This document shows positions 49,005-56,611 of a DNA stretch of 64,000 bases, one piece after another. Each line of letters opens with the position of its first letter. The stretch's first letter is position 1. The notes beneath the pieces are model-generated. The model was given only the letters and a program-made list of their open reading frames with translations. It was not told the DNA's origin and searched no databases. Source of the stretch: Streptomyces sp. KL109B (GTDB lineage: Bacteria > Actinomycetota > Actinomycetes > Streptomycetales > Streptomycetaceae); the NCBI RefSeq assembly GCF_030766935.1, contig NZ_JASERL010000002.1, forward strand, positions 434,001 to 498,000. Reading direction: 5' to 3'. The position numbers and the translations under genes are program-made.

Positions 49005-50291
49005 ATGTGCGTCGAGCCCGCCGAGCCCCCGTCCAGCCGACTGACCCGCCGCGGCGTCCTCGCCGCGTCCGCCGTCCTCGCGGGCACCGCGACCGCCCTC
49101 GGCTCCGGTGCGCCGACGGCCTCCGCCGCATCGGGCGCGCGCCGCGGGGCCACGGCCTCCCGCGCCGGTGACCTGGTCGTCGAGGGCGGCACCCTGCTCG
49201 ACCCGGCGACCGGCGAGGTCACCGAGGACGCGGTCGTCGTGATCCGGGAGGGCGTGGTGCGCGCGGCGGGCGCCCGGAACCGGGTCGACGTGCCGGAGGG
49301 CGTCCAGCGGCTCGACGCGCACGGCCGCTGGGTGCTGCCCGGACTCGTCGAGGCGCACATCCACCTCAACACCGCGGAGGAGGCGCGCGACGCCGTCCGC
49401 AAGGGCGCCACCAGCGCGCGCAGCGGCTCCACGAACTTCTACCAGGACATCGCCGTACGGGAGTTGGCCCGCCAGGCCCCCGAACTCGCGCCCCGCCTCA
49501 AGGCCGCCGGCATCTTCGTGACGCCCGACCTCGGCGACACGGTCCTCGGCGACCCGGACCTCACCCCGCTCGCCCGCCTCAAGGACGGCGTGCGCTCGGC
49601 GGAGGCGCTGCGCCGCGTCGTCGAGGTGAACCTGGGGCGCGGCGCGGATGTCATCAAGACGCGCGTCAACGAACGCGCGGGCCTGCCCGAGCAGGACCCG
49701 CTCACCCAGGTCTACTCGTACGAGCAGCTGTCGGAGGTCGTCGCGGCCGCGAAGCGCGGCGGCAAGGGCGTCCTCTGCCACAGCTACAGCGAGAAGGGCT
49801 GCGACGACGCGGTGCGCGCGGGCATCCGCTCCCTGGAGCACGGCGCGTTCGTCGGCGAGCGCACACTGCACGAAATGCGCCGCAGGGGTACGTACTTCAC
49901 GCCCACCCTCACCGCGATCGCGGGCCTCGTCGACTCCGACGACCCCGTGCTCGCCGAGCGCGGCCGTACGTACCTGCCGGCGCTGAAGAAAGCGGTGCGG
50001 GCCGCGCACGAGCTGGGTGTGCCGCTCGCGGCGGGCACGGACTCCTCCGGCGGTGAGATCGAACCGATCGGCCGCGAGGTCGAGTTGATGGTGTCGGCGG
50101 GCCTCCCGGCACTCGACGCGATCCGCACGGCGACGACGGGCGCCGCGCACCTCCTGGGCCTCGACGGCACGGCGGGCCGCCTCACGCGCGGCGCGGCGGG
50201 CGATGTGCTGCTGGTGGACGGCGACCCGCTGGAGGACGTGTCGGTGCTCAAGTCGCCGGTGGGCGTGGTGCGTTCGGGCTTCGCGGTCTGA
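49005..50291 (+). CDS. Tat-exported amidohydrolase (imidazolonepropionase-like)
   Basis: A 428-residue hydrolase. The N-terminus is a twin-arginine signal (RLTRRGVLAASAVLAGTATA) with a probable cleavage after ASA near residue 41. The amidohydrolase barrel has the metal motif GLVEAHIHLN, the later VLCHSYSEKG, SLEHGAFVGE with a metal His, and LAAGTDSSGG with the catalytic Asp. A C-terminal LTRGAAGDVLLVDGDPLEDV is typical of imidazolonepropionase-like and prolidase-like enzymes that hydrolyse cyclic amides or dipeptides. It follows the GntR gene and a probable operator, and a second amidohydrolase follows. AGGAG precedes the ATG. Confidence 0.9.
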   Translation: MCVEPAEPPSSRLTRRGVLAASAVLAGTATALGSGAPTASAASGARRGATASRAGDLVVEGGTLLDPATGEVTEDAVVVIREGVVRAAGARNRVDVPEGVQRLDAHGRWVLPGLVEAHIHLNTAEEARDAVRKGATSARSGSTNFYQDIAVRELARQAPELAPRLKAAGIFVTPDLGDTVLGDPDLTPLARLKDGVRSAEALRRVVEVNLGRGADVIKTRVNERAGLPEQDPLTQVYSYEQLSEVVAAAKRGGKGVLCHSYSEKGCDDAVRAGIRSLEHGAFVGERTLHEMRRRGTYFTPTLTAIAGLVDSDDPVLAERGRTYLPALKKAVRAAHELGVPLAAGTDSSGGEIEPIGREVELMVSAGLPALDAIRTATTGAAHLLGLDGTAGRLTRGAAGDVLLVDGDPLEDVSVLKSPVGVVRSGFAV

Positions 50292-50296
50292 TCGAC

Positions 50297-50366
50297 GTAC
50301 GCACGTAACACGGAGCACGTAACACGTAGCACGGAGTACGCAGCACGTAGCACGTAGCACGCAGGC
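50297..50366. repeat. 7-bp tandem array between the two amidohydrolase genes
   Basis: About ten heptamers in perfect register: GTACGCA, CGTAACA, CGGAGCA, CGTAACA, CGTAGCA, CGGAGTA, CGCAGCA, CGTAGCA, CGTAGCA, CGCAGGC. It occupies most of the 106-bp spacer. A 7-bp unit is not a multiple of three, so it is unlikely to be coding. Confidence 0.88.
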
Positions 50367-50397
50367 AGTTCTTGACGTTTCGACGAAGGGCAACGGC

Positions 50398-51693
50398 ATG
50401 ACTCCTCCTCCCCTGTCCCGGCGCGGTGTTCTCGCGGGCGCGGCTTCACTCGGCGGTGCGGCGCTCGGTGCGACGGCGGCGCCCGCCCAGGCCGCCGAGG
50501 ACCGGCGGCGTCCCGGCGGGGCCGTGGTGTTCCGCGACGTCCGCCCCTTCGGCGCCCGGGAGTCCGTGGATCTGACCGTGGTGGACGGGAAGTTCACGGA
50601 AGGGCCCGCGCCCGCCCACGCGAAGATCGTCGACGGCGGCGGCCGGATCGCGCTTCCGTCGCTGGTGGACGCGCACATCCACCCCGACAAGACGACGTGG
50701 GGCAGCGACTGGATCTCGCGCAAGCCGGCCGACGGCATCGCGGACTACTGCGAGCAGGACGTCGAGGTGTTCCGTACGCAGCGCCGCTCGGTCGGCGAGC
50801 GGGCGTACGGCCTGATGGCGCACGCCGTGACGCGTGGCACGCGGGCGATGCGGGCGCACGCGGACGTGGCGCCCGCCTATGGTCTGGACGGGGTGGAGGC
50901 GGTGGCCGAGGCGCGGGACCGGCTCGCGGACGCCCTCGACGTGCAGATCGTGGCGTTCCCGCAGCACGGTGTGGTGCGTACGCCCGGCACGTCGGAGTTG
51001 CTGCGGGCCGCGGCGCGCGACGGGCTCGTCGACATGATCGGCGGCATCGACCCGATCAGCTTCGACCAGGCCATGGACGAACAGCTCGACCTCGTCTTCG
51101 ACCTCGCGGACCGGTACGGCGTGGGTGTCGACATCCACCTCCACGACCGTGACGAGAAGGGTACGAAGGTGCTGCGCGGCATCGTCGAGCGTACGCGGGC
51201 GCTGTCGCTGCGCGGAAAGGTGACGGTGAGTCATGTCTTCTGCCTGCCGATGCTGAAGGATGCCGAACTCGACGCGATGGCCGGGGACTTGGCGGACCTC
51301 GACATCGCCCTCACGACCGTCGCGCCGAGCGCGGAGCTGGTGCTGCCGATCGCCAAGTTGAAGGAGCACGGGGTGCGGGTCGGGCTCGGTTCGGACGGGG
51401 TCCGCGACTCCTGGAGCCCGTTCGGCAACGCGGACATGCTGCACCGGGCGCATCTTCTCGGCTGGGTCACCGATGTCCGGCTCGACGAGGAGCTGGCCGC
51501 GTGTTATTCGGCGGGGGCGCACGGTGGGGCGGACGTCATGGCGCTTCCTCGCGTCGAGTTCGAGGCGGGGGATCCGGCGGACTTCGTGCTGTTGCGCGGC
51601 GAGTGCGTTCCGCAGGTTGTGGTCGATATGCCGCAACGGGATGTGGTGGTGCACGCCGGCCAAGTGGTCGCCCGCAACGGCGACTTGGTATAA
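50398..51693 (+). CDS. Tat-exported amidohydrolase, cytosine deaminase-like
   Basis: A 431-residue secreted amidohydrolase. The Tat signal is LSRRGVLAGAASLGGAALGA with cleavage near AQA at residue 33. The barrel motifs match cytosine deaminase/N-isopropylammelide hydrolase types: PSLVDAHIHPDKTTWGSDW, GVDIHLHDRDEKGT, VTVSHVFCLPML and VRVGLGSDGVRDSWSPFGN. Export of a CodA-like enzyme suggests use of an external cyclic amide or N-heterocycle. GAAGGG precedes the ATG. It is probably cotranscribed with the amidohydrolase 106 bp upstream under GntR control. Confidence 0.9.
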   Translation: MTPPPLSRRGVLAGAASLGGAALGATAAPAQAAEDRRRPGGAVVFRDVRPFGARESVDLTVVDGKFTEGPAPAHAKIVDGGGRIALPSLVDAHIHPDKTTWGSDWISRKPADGIADYCEQDVEVFRTQRRSVGERAYGLMAHAVTRGTRAMRAHADVAPAYGLDGVEAVAEARDRLADALDVQIVAFPQHGVVRTPGTSELLRAAARDGLVDMIGGIDPISFDQAMDEQLDLVFDLADRYGVGVDIHLHDRDEKGTKVLRGIVERTRALSLRGKVTVSHVFCLPMLKDAELDAMAGDLADLDIALTTVAPSAELVLPIAKLKEHGVRVGLGSDGVRDSWSPFGNADMLHRAHLLGWVTDVRLDEELAACYSAGAHGGADVMALPRVEFEAGDPADFVLLRGECVPQVVVDMPQRDVVVHAGQVVARNGDLV

Positions 51694-51715
51694 CCCCTCC
51701 GTCCCCCTACGCCTC

Positions 51716-51761
51716 GGGGCTCCGCCCCGGCCCCCGCTGCTCAATCGCCGCAGGGGCTCGA
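51716..51761 (+). repeat. Interspersed two-hairpin repeat, copy 9 (variant B)
   Basis: GGGGCTCCGCCCC followed by CCCCGCTGCTCAATCGCCGC and AGGGGCTCGAT, starting 22 bp after the amidohydrolase stop. Confidence 0.85.
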
Positions 51762-51794
51762 TGTGCCCACCCGGCCCCCTTCCACCAACGCCTC

Positions 51795-51841
51795 GGGGCT
51801 CTGCCCCGGGCCCCGCTGCTCAATCGCCGCAGGGGCTTGAT
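51795..51841 (+). repeat. Interspersed two-hairpin repeat, copy 10 (variant B)
   Basis: GGGGCTCTGCCCC followed by CCCCGCTGCTCAATCGCCGC and AGGGGCTTGAT. It is a close tandem partner of copy 9, 33 bp away, and leads into a 28-bp tandem array. Confidence 0.85.
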
Positions 51842-51856
51842 GTGCGCCCACCCGTG

Positions 51857-52088
51857 GGGACCGGGCCCGGATGGCCCGACCGTGGCGATCGGGACCGGAG
51901 GGGCCGCTCACGGTGATTGGGCCCGGATGGCCCGCTCACGGTGATCGGGACCGGAGGGGCCGCCCACGGTGATCGGGACCGGATGGCCGCTCACGGTGGT
52001 TGGGCCCGGATGGGCCGCTCGCGGTGATCGGGCCCGGAGGGGCCGCTCACGGTGATTGGGCCCGGAGCGGTCACTTGTGGTGATCGGC
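51857..52088. repeat. 28-bp tandem array, about eight units
   Basis: Units resemble GTGATCGGGACCGGAGGGGC followed by CGCTCACG, with alternation of GATCGGGACC and GATTGGGCCC; one unit is 27 bp. It begins 15 bp after copy 10 of the interspersed repeat. Because the unit is not a multiple of three, long frames crossing it are not credible genes. Confidence 0.85.
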
Positions 52089-52253
52089 GCCCGCGGGCCT
52101 CGGGGCCGCCGCCCGCCCATCTCCCACCCACCCGCCCCCTCCGGGGGCGTCGGCCCGACGGGGTGCCGCGCCCCAACCTCGGCCAGCCGCCCCCGCCCAC
52201 GGCTCCCGACCCGTCGCGGTCGACGCCACCCGCCTTGGGCAATCTGCCGCCTG

Positions 52254-52297
52254 GGGCGGCAGGGTGGGCAAGGCGGCGCACGGTGCCGCGTGCACAG
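52254..52297 (+). repeat. 44-bp exact duplicate, copy A
   Basis: Begins GGGCGGCAGGGTGGGCAAGG and ends GTGCCGCGTGCACAG; identical over all 44 bases to 58628-58671. In this copy the preceding CGCCTTGGGC is separated from it by an extra short stretch that is absent from copy B. Confidence 0.9.
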
Positions 52298-52303
52298 GAC
52301 GGC

Positions 52304-52570
52304 CGGCGCCGACCCCGGTACGGGTGGGGCAAGGGCCCCGTTACCGGCGCACCGGTGGCAGGCGTCGACCCCAGTACGGGACGAGGCCCCCGGTACCGGC
52401 CGCGCCGGTGACCGGCGCCGACCCCGGCACAGGCCAAAGACCCCGGTGCCGCCCGCACAGGACGACAGGCGCCGACCCCGGCACACGTCAAAAGCCCCGG
52501 CACAGGCCGCCCCCGCGGCACGCGCCGACCCCGGCACAGGTAGAAACCCCGTGGCAGGCGTCACCCCCGG
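52304..52570. repeat. Degenerate tandem array with 53-56-bp units, about five copies
   Basis: Each unit opens with GGCGCCGACCCCGG or a close form (starts near 52304, 52360, 52413, 52467 and 52520) and ends with a Pro/Gly-coding GGCCGC-type segment. It fills the space before the DUF5107 stop. Open frames on both strands cross it but look like repeat translation products. Between this array and the 28-bp array (52089-52253) I see no gene. Confidence 0.75.
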
Positions 52571-52590
52571 CCCAGACCCCGCCGGAGAGG

Positions 52591-54567
52591 CTACGGCTCG
52601 CCGTCAGGGCGCATCCGGAACTCGTACCGCGCGGGGAGCGGCTCCCCGGGGGCGGCTACCTGTTCCCAGACCTCGCCGATCGTCTCGGCGCCCTCACGGA
52701 GGTCCGCCACCTCGAACCCGGCGTCGAACACCGCCCGGGCCGCCACCAAGTCACCTTCCGCACACAGGAGTTGCGCCTCGATCAAGCGGTAGCGCCCCCG
52801 CTCCCGGGTGGCCGGGGACAGCCGGGTCCACACCGCGCGGGCCGCCGCCACCCGCCCCGCCGCCAACAGCACACCGATCGCCTCGCGCCCCAGCGCCGCA
52901 CTCGCCGCCCGCCACGGCTCACCGTCATCGCGGCGCTCCACGCACAAGTCGTCGAAGGCCTCGGCGTAACGGTCCGCGGCGCGCTCCGTGTTGCCGTCCT
53001 CGGCGTCGGCGACGGCCAGGCACCGCAGCAACGGCCAACGCGAGGGCGCCAGTTCGAGCCCACGCTCCCAACTGCGTACGGCCTGCGCCCGATCCCCCGC
53101 GTGCCACTGCGCGACACCCAGGTGGAACTCGGACAGCGGCCTCGCCGGAGCCGTTTCCAGCATGTCCCGCCACGCGGCGGAGACGAGCGTGGGCCCGGGC
53201 GGGCCGACCTTGCGCTGCTCCGGGAAGGCCCCGGTCTCCAGCAGCTCGCGCCACGGCGCCTGCGCCGCACCCAATGTCGACTCGTCGAACGGCGTCCCCG
53301 CCAACTTCCACCCCGTACGCAGCACTTCGAGCGCGCCCCACCCCGACCCGACCGCGAGCCGCTCCCCCGGCTCCACATCCGCGCAGGCCCGCCACGCCTC
53401 GTACGCGGCGTCGACCTCCGCGCGCGGGAGGACAGCCTCCAGGCGCCGCTCGGCCTCGTCGACCGCGCCGGCCCAGTCCTCACCCGAGTGCACCGCTCCC
53501 GGCTCCGCCGCCAGCGGCCCGTACGCCTCCAGCCAGCTGAACTCGCCCTCCGCCTCCAGGCGTACGTGTTCCAACTGGGTGCGCGCGAGGCCCGCCTGGA
53601 TCTCGCAGTAGCCTCCCGTGCCGGGCTCGGTCAGCCACTCCTGCCAGCGCCGCCCACCGGTCCCCGAACCCCACAGGAACAGCTTCCGGCCGCGCGGCAG
53701 ATCGGTCGACGTCTGCACGAGGCCCCGCCCGGCGTCGTCGAGCGCCGCGACCCAGCGCCGCCGCCCGTCCTCGACCTCGTAGAAGTAGTCGGCGGGGAAC
53801 TCGCTGTTGAGCGGGTACGTACGGTCGACCCCCGCCGCCTCTGGCACCGGTACGCGGCTCAGCTTGCGCTCGTACCCGAAGTGCCACGCCTCCTCGGCCG
53901 GCGCCAGCACCCGCCGCTCCTCCGGCACCGCGATGTTCGACCACCAGTAGGCGGGCGCCGGCCTCTCGTGCGGATTGCGGACGCGTACTCCTACGTACAG
54001 GAAGTCGGAGCCGTCCGGGAGCCACAGGTCGACCTGGAACGGCAGGTCGCGCAGCCGTTCCCACTCCCACAGGCGCAGCATCTGCCCGCCGTCGGGCGCC
54101 GTCACGCGCGCGGCGTGCAGGGGCGCGCAGGACAGCGCGGTGTGGCCGGTCGCGCCGATGTTCCACTCGATGCCGCCGGAGAACCAGGCGCCGTTGAGCG
54201 CGAAGTCGGCGGGCTGGAACACCGGGTTGCGGTAGAGGAGTTCGCGTTCCGTCGGCTTGTGGAACAGGGACGCGACGCGGCCGCCGAGGCCCGGAAGGAC
54301 CGTCGCCCGGAGGCGGTCGTTCTCGATCACGATCGTGTCGAGGTCGACCGGCTCGCGCTCGCGCCCGTAACCGTCGCGGATCCGCTCGGGCAGCACGCTG
54401 CGCAGCGGCCGGTAGCCGACCTGTCGGGCCATGTCGAGCGGCATGTCGTCCTTGGCGCGCTCGTCGACCTCGTGCATCTCGTCGAGGGGCCGCAGCGGCG
54501 GCAGCGGATTGTCGGGGCCCAGGGGCACGCCCGGCAGAGTCAGTACCGCACGGCGGATCTCGGTCAC
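52591..54567 (-). CDS. DUF5107-domain protein with TPR-like C-terminal half
   Basis: A 658-residue cytoplasmic protein. The first 350 residues form a beta-sandwich like aldose epimerases or GH-associated DUF5107 (IENDRLRATVLPGLGGRVAS, LNGAWFSGGIEWNIGATGHT, YWWSNIAVPEERRVLAPAEE, LFLWGSGTGGRRWQEWL). The second half is helical repeats like TPRs (FHLGVAQWHAGDRAQAVRSW, RAADRYAEAFDDLC). Relatives are often annotated tetratricopeptide DUF5107 proteins near carbohydrate genes; a sugar-binding or glycan-processing role is plausible but unproven. Start is GTG with GGGAGGC before it. Confidence 0.85.
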   Translation of the reverse strand: MTEIRRAVLTLPGVPLGPDNPLPPLRPLDEMHEVDERAKDDMPLDMARQVGYRPLRSVLPERIRDGYGREREPVDLDTIVIENDRLRATVLPGLGGRVASLFHKPTERELLYRNPVFQPADFALNGAWFSGGIEWNIGATGHTALSCAPLHAARVTAPDGGQMLRLWEWERLRDLPFQVDLWLPDGSDFLYVGVRVRNPHERPAPAYWWSNIAVPEERRVLAPAEEAWHFGYERKLSRVPVPEAAGVDRTYPLNSEFPADYFYEVEDGRRRWVAALDDAGRGLVQTSTDLPRGRKLFLWGSGTGGRRWQEWLTEPGTGGYCEIQAGLARTQLEHVRLEAEGEFSWLEAYGPLAAEPGAVHSGEDWAGAVDEAERRLEAVLPRAEVDAAYEAWRACADVEPGERLAVGSGWGALEVLRTGWKLAGTPFDESTLGAAQAPWRELLETGAFPEQRKVGPPGPTLVSAAWRDMLETAPARPLSEFHLGVAQWHAGDRAQAVRSWERGLELAPSRWPLLRCLAVADAEDGNTERAADRYAEAFDDLCVERRDDGEPWRAASAALGREAIGVLLAAGRVAAARAVWTRLSPATRERGRYRLIEAQLLCAEGDLVAARAVFDAGFEVADLREGAETIGEVWEQVAAPGEPLPARYEFRMRPDGEP

Positions 54568-54760
54568 GTGTGCCTCCCGTCGCCACGGGGCGCGGCCCGC
54601 CCCGATGACCATGGAACAGGGTCCCGAGGGAGCTGACCAGGGTGGCCTCCGGTCAGAATTAAGCAAAGGCGCTCGCGGCACACCCCACGTACGCTGACGC
54701 CTTCAGCGCACTGCGCGTCGCACTGCGCGCATGACGTCCGTACAAGGAGCGAGCACCACC

Positions 54761-55105
54761 ATGGCCGAGAGCCAGACGACCCACACCTACCGAGTCATCG
54801 TCCGCGCCACCTTCGAGGACCTCACCGACGCGGCGCGGGAGCGGCTGCTCGCCGAGGTCGCCGAGCACGAGGGCATCGCGGGCATGAGGTTCGGCCCGGA
54901 GGGTTCGCTCGCGTACGACCGCACGCTCAAGCACTTCTCCATGCGTTACGTCGTCGAGTCCGACCCGGACGACGGCGACGAGATGGCGGGCGCGCTCGCC
55001 GAGGAGAAGGCGGAGGCGTATCTGAAGGAGCGCGGGTACGGGCACGGGGAGCTGCGCTCGACCGTCACCGACATGGACACCATGAAGATCAATCGGAAGC
55101 GGTGA
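54761..55105 (+). CDS. DUF6204-family small protein
   Basis: A 114-residue protein starting MAESQTTHTYRVIVRATFED, with two alpha-beta repeats (AEVAEHEGIAGMRFGPEGSL, TLKHFSMRYVVESDPDDGDE) ending in a Lys/Arg-rich tail. It matches what I remember as DUF6204, a ferredoxin-like fold of unknown function common in Streptomyces. AAGGAG precedes the ATG at 54761; the ATG at 54731 lacks a site. Its end overlaps the convergent acetyltransferase by 17 bp. The 193-bp spacer upstream shows no gene. Confidence 0.78.
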   Translation: MAESQTTHTYRVIVRATFEDLTDAARERLLAEVAEHEGIAGMRFGPEGSLAYDRTLKHFSMRYVVESDPDDGDEMAGALAEEKAEAYLKERGYGHGELRSTVTDMDTMKINRKR

Positions 55106-55640
55106 GCGCCCAGCGTTCGTGATCGCGCCAGGCCCCGTCGATGAAGAGGAAGTCCGGCGAGAACCCTTCGCGGCGGAATCCGGCGCGGCGGGCGAGCGCG
55201 ATCGACGCCGCGTTGCCGGGCTGCACATTGATCTCCAGGCGGTGCAGCCCGAGCGGCCCGAACGCCTGCCGTACGACGAGGCCGAGCGCCTCGGACATCA
55301 GCCCGCGCCCGGCGGCGTGCGCGAAGGCGCCGTAGCCGAGGACGCCGCAGCGGAACGCGCCGAGCACCACGTTGTTGATGTTGATGAATCCGGCGAGGGC
55401 CGCGCCTTCGGCCGCGCCGCCATCCCGTTCGTACACCAGGAAGCCGTGCCGGGTCGGGTCCTCGATGAGCCGCCCCGCGTACCGCGCGTAGGCCCTGGCC
55501 GTGGTCGGCGGGAACAGCCAGGGCCGGTGCAGCTCGACGCTCTCGCGCGCCCGCGCGGTGAACTCGCCGATGTCGGCCTCGTCGAGGGAGTAGGGGCGAA
55601 GGCCCACCCGGGCGCCCGTGGAGAGGTAGTCGTCGGCCAT
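55089..55640 (-). CDS. GNAT N-acetyltransferase (RimJ/RimL-like)
   Basis: A 183-residue acetyltransferase. The acetyl-CoA site is LGYGAFAHAAGRGLMSEALG (A-x-G-x-G-type loop), preceded by a beta strand LAGFININNVVLGAFRCGVL and followed by LHRLEINVQPGNAASIALAR with RAGFRREGF, the hallmark of the RimJ/RimL group that acetylates ribosomal protein N-termini or small molecules. Substrate is not known. It overlaps the end of the convergent DUF6204 gene. Confidence 0.9.
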   Translation of the reverse strand: MADDYLSTGARVGLRPYSLDEADIGEFTARARESVELHRPWLFPPTTARAYARYAGRLIEDPTRHGFLVYERDGGAAEGAALAGFININNVVLGAFRCGVLGYGAFAHAAGRGLMSEALGLVVRQAFGPLGLHRLEINVQPGNAASIALARRAGFRREGFSPDFLFIDGAWRDHERWALTASD

Positions 55641-55681
55641 CGGGCCAGCCTAAGAGCCGCGCGAATGGCACGTGGCAGTGG

Positions 55682-56065
55682 CTAGACGGACGCTCCCTTG
55701 GGGCACTTCTCGTTGTTCTTGACGACACCGATGCGCACGGTCCTGTCGCCGATCTCCTTGCCCTCGTCCGGGGACTGGGCACACACCTTCCAGCTCAGCG
55801 GCCACAGCACATTGCGGTGGTCGCCGCCGACGTCGCGCACCTCGACCTTGGTGCGGTAGTCGACCCCGGAGAACACGTGGATCAGTCCGCGTCCCCGGAA
55901 GTCCGGCATCTTCGGCCCGTCGGCGACCCCGGCGCCACCGGCCGCCCCGGCGGCGACCGCCGATGTCGCCGATCCCATCGACGCCGTCAGGGCGAGCAGC
56001 GCCCCTGCCGTGACTGTCGCCAGTCGCCTCGTGTCTCGCCTTGCGTATCGTCTCGCTTGCCTCAT
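55682..56065 (-). CDS. Secreted protein with PASTA-like domain
   Basis: A 127-residue exported protein. The N-terminus is very basic (RQARRYARRDTRR) followed by a hydrophobic segment (LATVTAGALLALTASMGS) and AVA cleavage region near residue 39. The mature part reads KMPDFRGRGLIHVFSGVDYR, then a strand pair and WKVCAQSPDEGKEIG ending KNNEKCP, a pattern like a single PASTA domain that in other proteins binds peptidoglycan or beta-lactams. Two Cys may pair. The ATG overlaps the upstream lapA-like stop, so the two are coupled. Confidence 0.75.
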   Translation of the reverse strand: MRQARRYARRDTRRLATVTAGALLALTASMGSATSAVAAGAAGGAGVADGPKMPDFRGRGLIHVFSGVDYRTKVEVRDVGGDHRNVLWPLSWKVCAQSPDEGKEIGDRTVRIGVVKNNEKCPKGASV

Positions 56066-56304
56066 TTGCGTCTCCTCGCCACGAAGTAGCCCCCGCAGAT
56101 CGCGCCGATGACCGCCGTGGCCAGCAGCGCCAGGTACAGCGGCACGGTGACCTCGGGGATCAGCAGCCGGATCTTCACGTGTCGGGTGTTCTCGAAGATG
56201 AAGATCAGGCCGAGCACGGCCAGGACGAGCACGCCGATCCTGGCCGGCGTGAACGTGCCGTAGCCGCCGTTCTTCGAGGAGCTCGCACTGTCCTTGGGGC
56301 TCAT
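56062..56304 (-). CDS. LapA-domain (DUF1049) small membrane protein
   Basis: An 80-residue membrane protein with two helices (PARIGVLVLAVLGLIFIFEN and LYLALLATAVIGAICGGYFV) joined by the conserved TRHVKIRLLIPEVTVP, ending in ARRRK. This is the lipopolysaccharide assembly protein A domain, present in actinobacteria without LPS; its role there is unknown. GGAAGGG precedes the ATG. It lies 117 bp from the inverted-repeat element and is coupled to the PASTA-like gene. Confidence 0.85.
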   Translation of the reverse strand: MSPKDSASSSKNGGYGTFTPARIGVLVLAVLGLIFIFENTRHVKIRLLIPEVTVPLYLALLATAVIGAICGGYFVARRRK

Positions 56305-56421
56305 CGATGGACCCTTCCGTCGGTCCCCCGGAGGCCATTGCCGCCTCCCCGCTCAGCATGTCCGGGGAGGCGGCACGAACGCACAGGTCAGGGGCCCGTA
56401 CGGGTGACGCCTGCGGGGGCG

Positions 56422-56611
56422 CTAGGGCCCTTCTGACGGATCAGGCTGGACGGCGGGAGGCCGTTCCATTCGGCTCCGCGAGCGGGGGCTGGTGCGTGCA
56501 GCTGCAAGGCGGAGGAGGGCGTCAACGCGGAGCGTTGGCAACCGACGACAACGCCGCAGATGCGCGCACCAGGGCCCGCGACTCCGGCAAGATCCGTCAG
56601 AAGGGCCCTAG
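56422..56611. mobile_element. 190-bp inverted-repeat element (MITE-like) with CTAG borders
   Basis: The ends CTAGGGCCCTTCTGACGGAT(C) and its exact reverse complement at 56591-56611 form perfect 21-bp terminal inverted repeats. Both ends include CTAG, the usual target duplication of several IS5-type elements. Internal arms also pair (CTGGTGCGTGCAGCTG with CAGATGCGCGCACCAG), so the whole element can fold back into a long hairpin. It has no transposase gene. The stop codon TAG of the downstream-read peptidase gene (56608-56610) lies within its right border CTAG. Confidence 0.8.

Noticed and set aside
48882..50738. 618-codon frame on the minus strand with CVLRAT repeats
   Set aside because: Antisense to two amidohydrolases; the protein repeats come from the 7-bp DNA array.
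51908..52564. 218-codon frame on the minus strand over the repeat island
   Set aside because: Its sequence is made of translated repeat units (28- and 54-bp) and shows no family resemblance.
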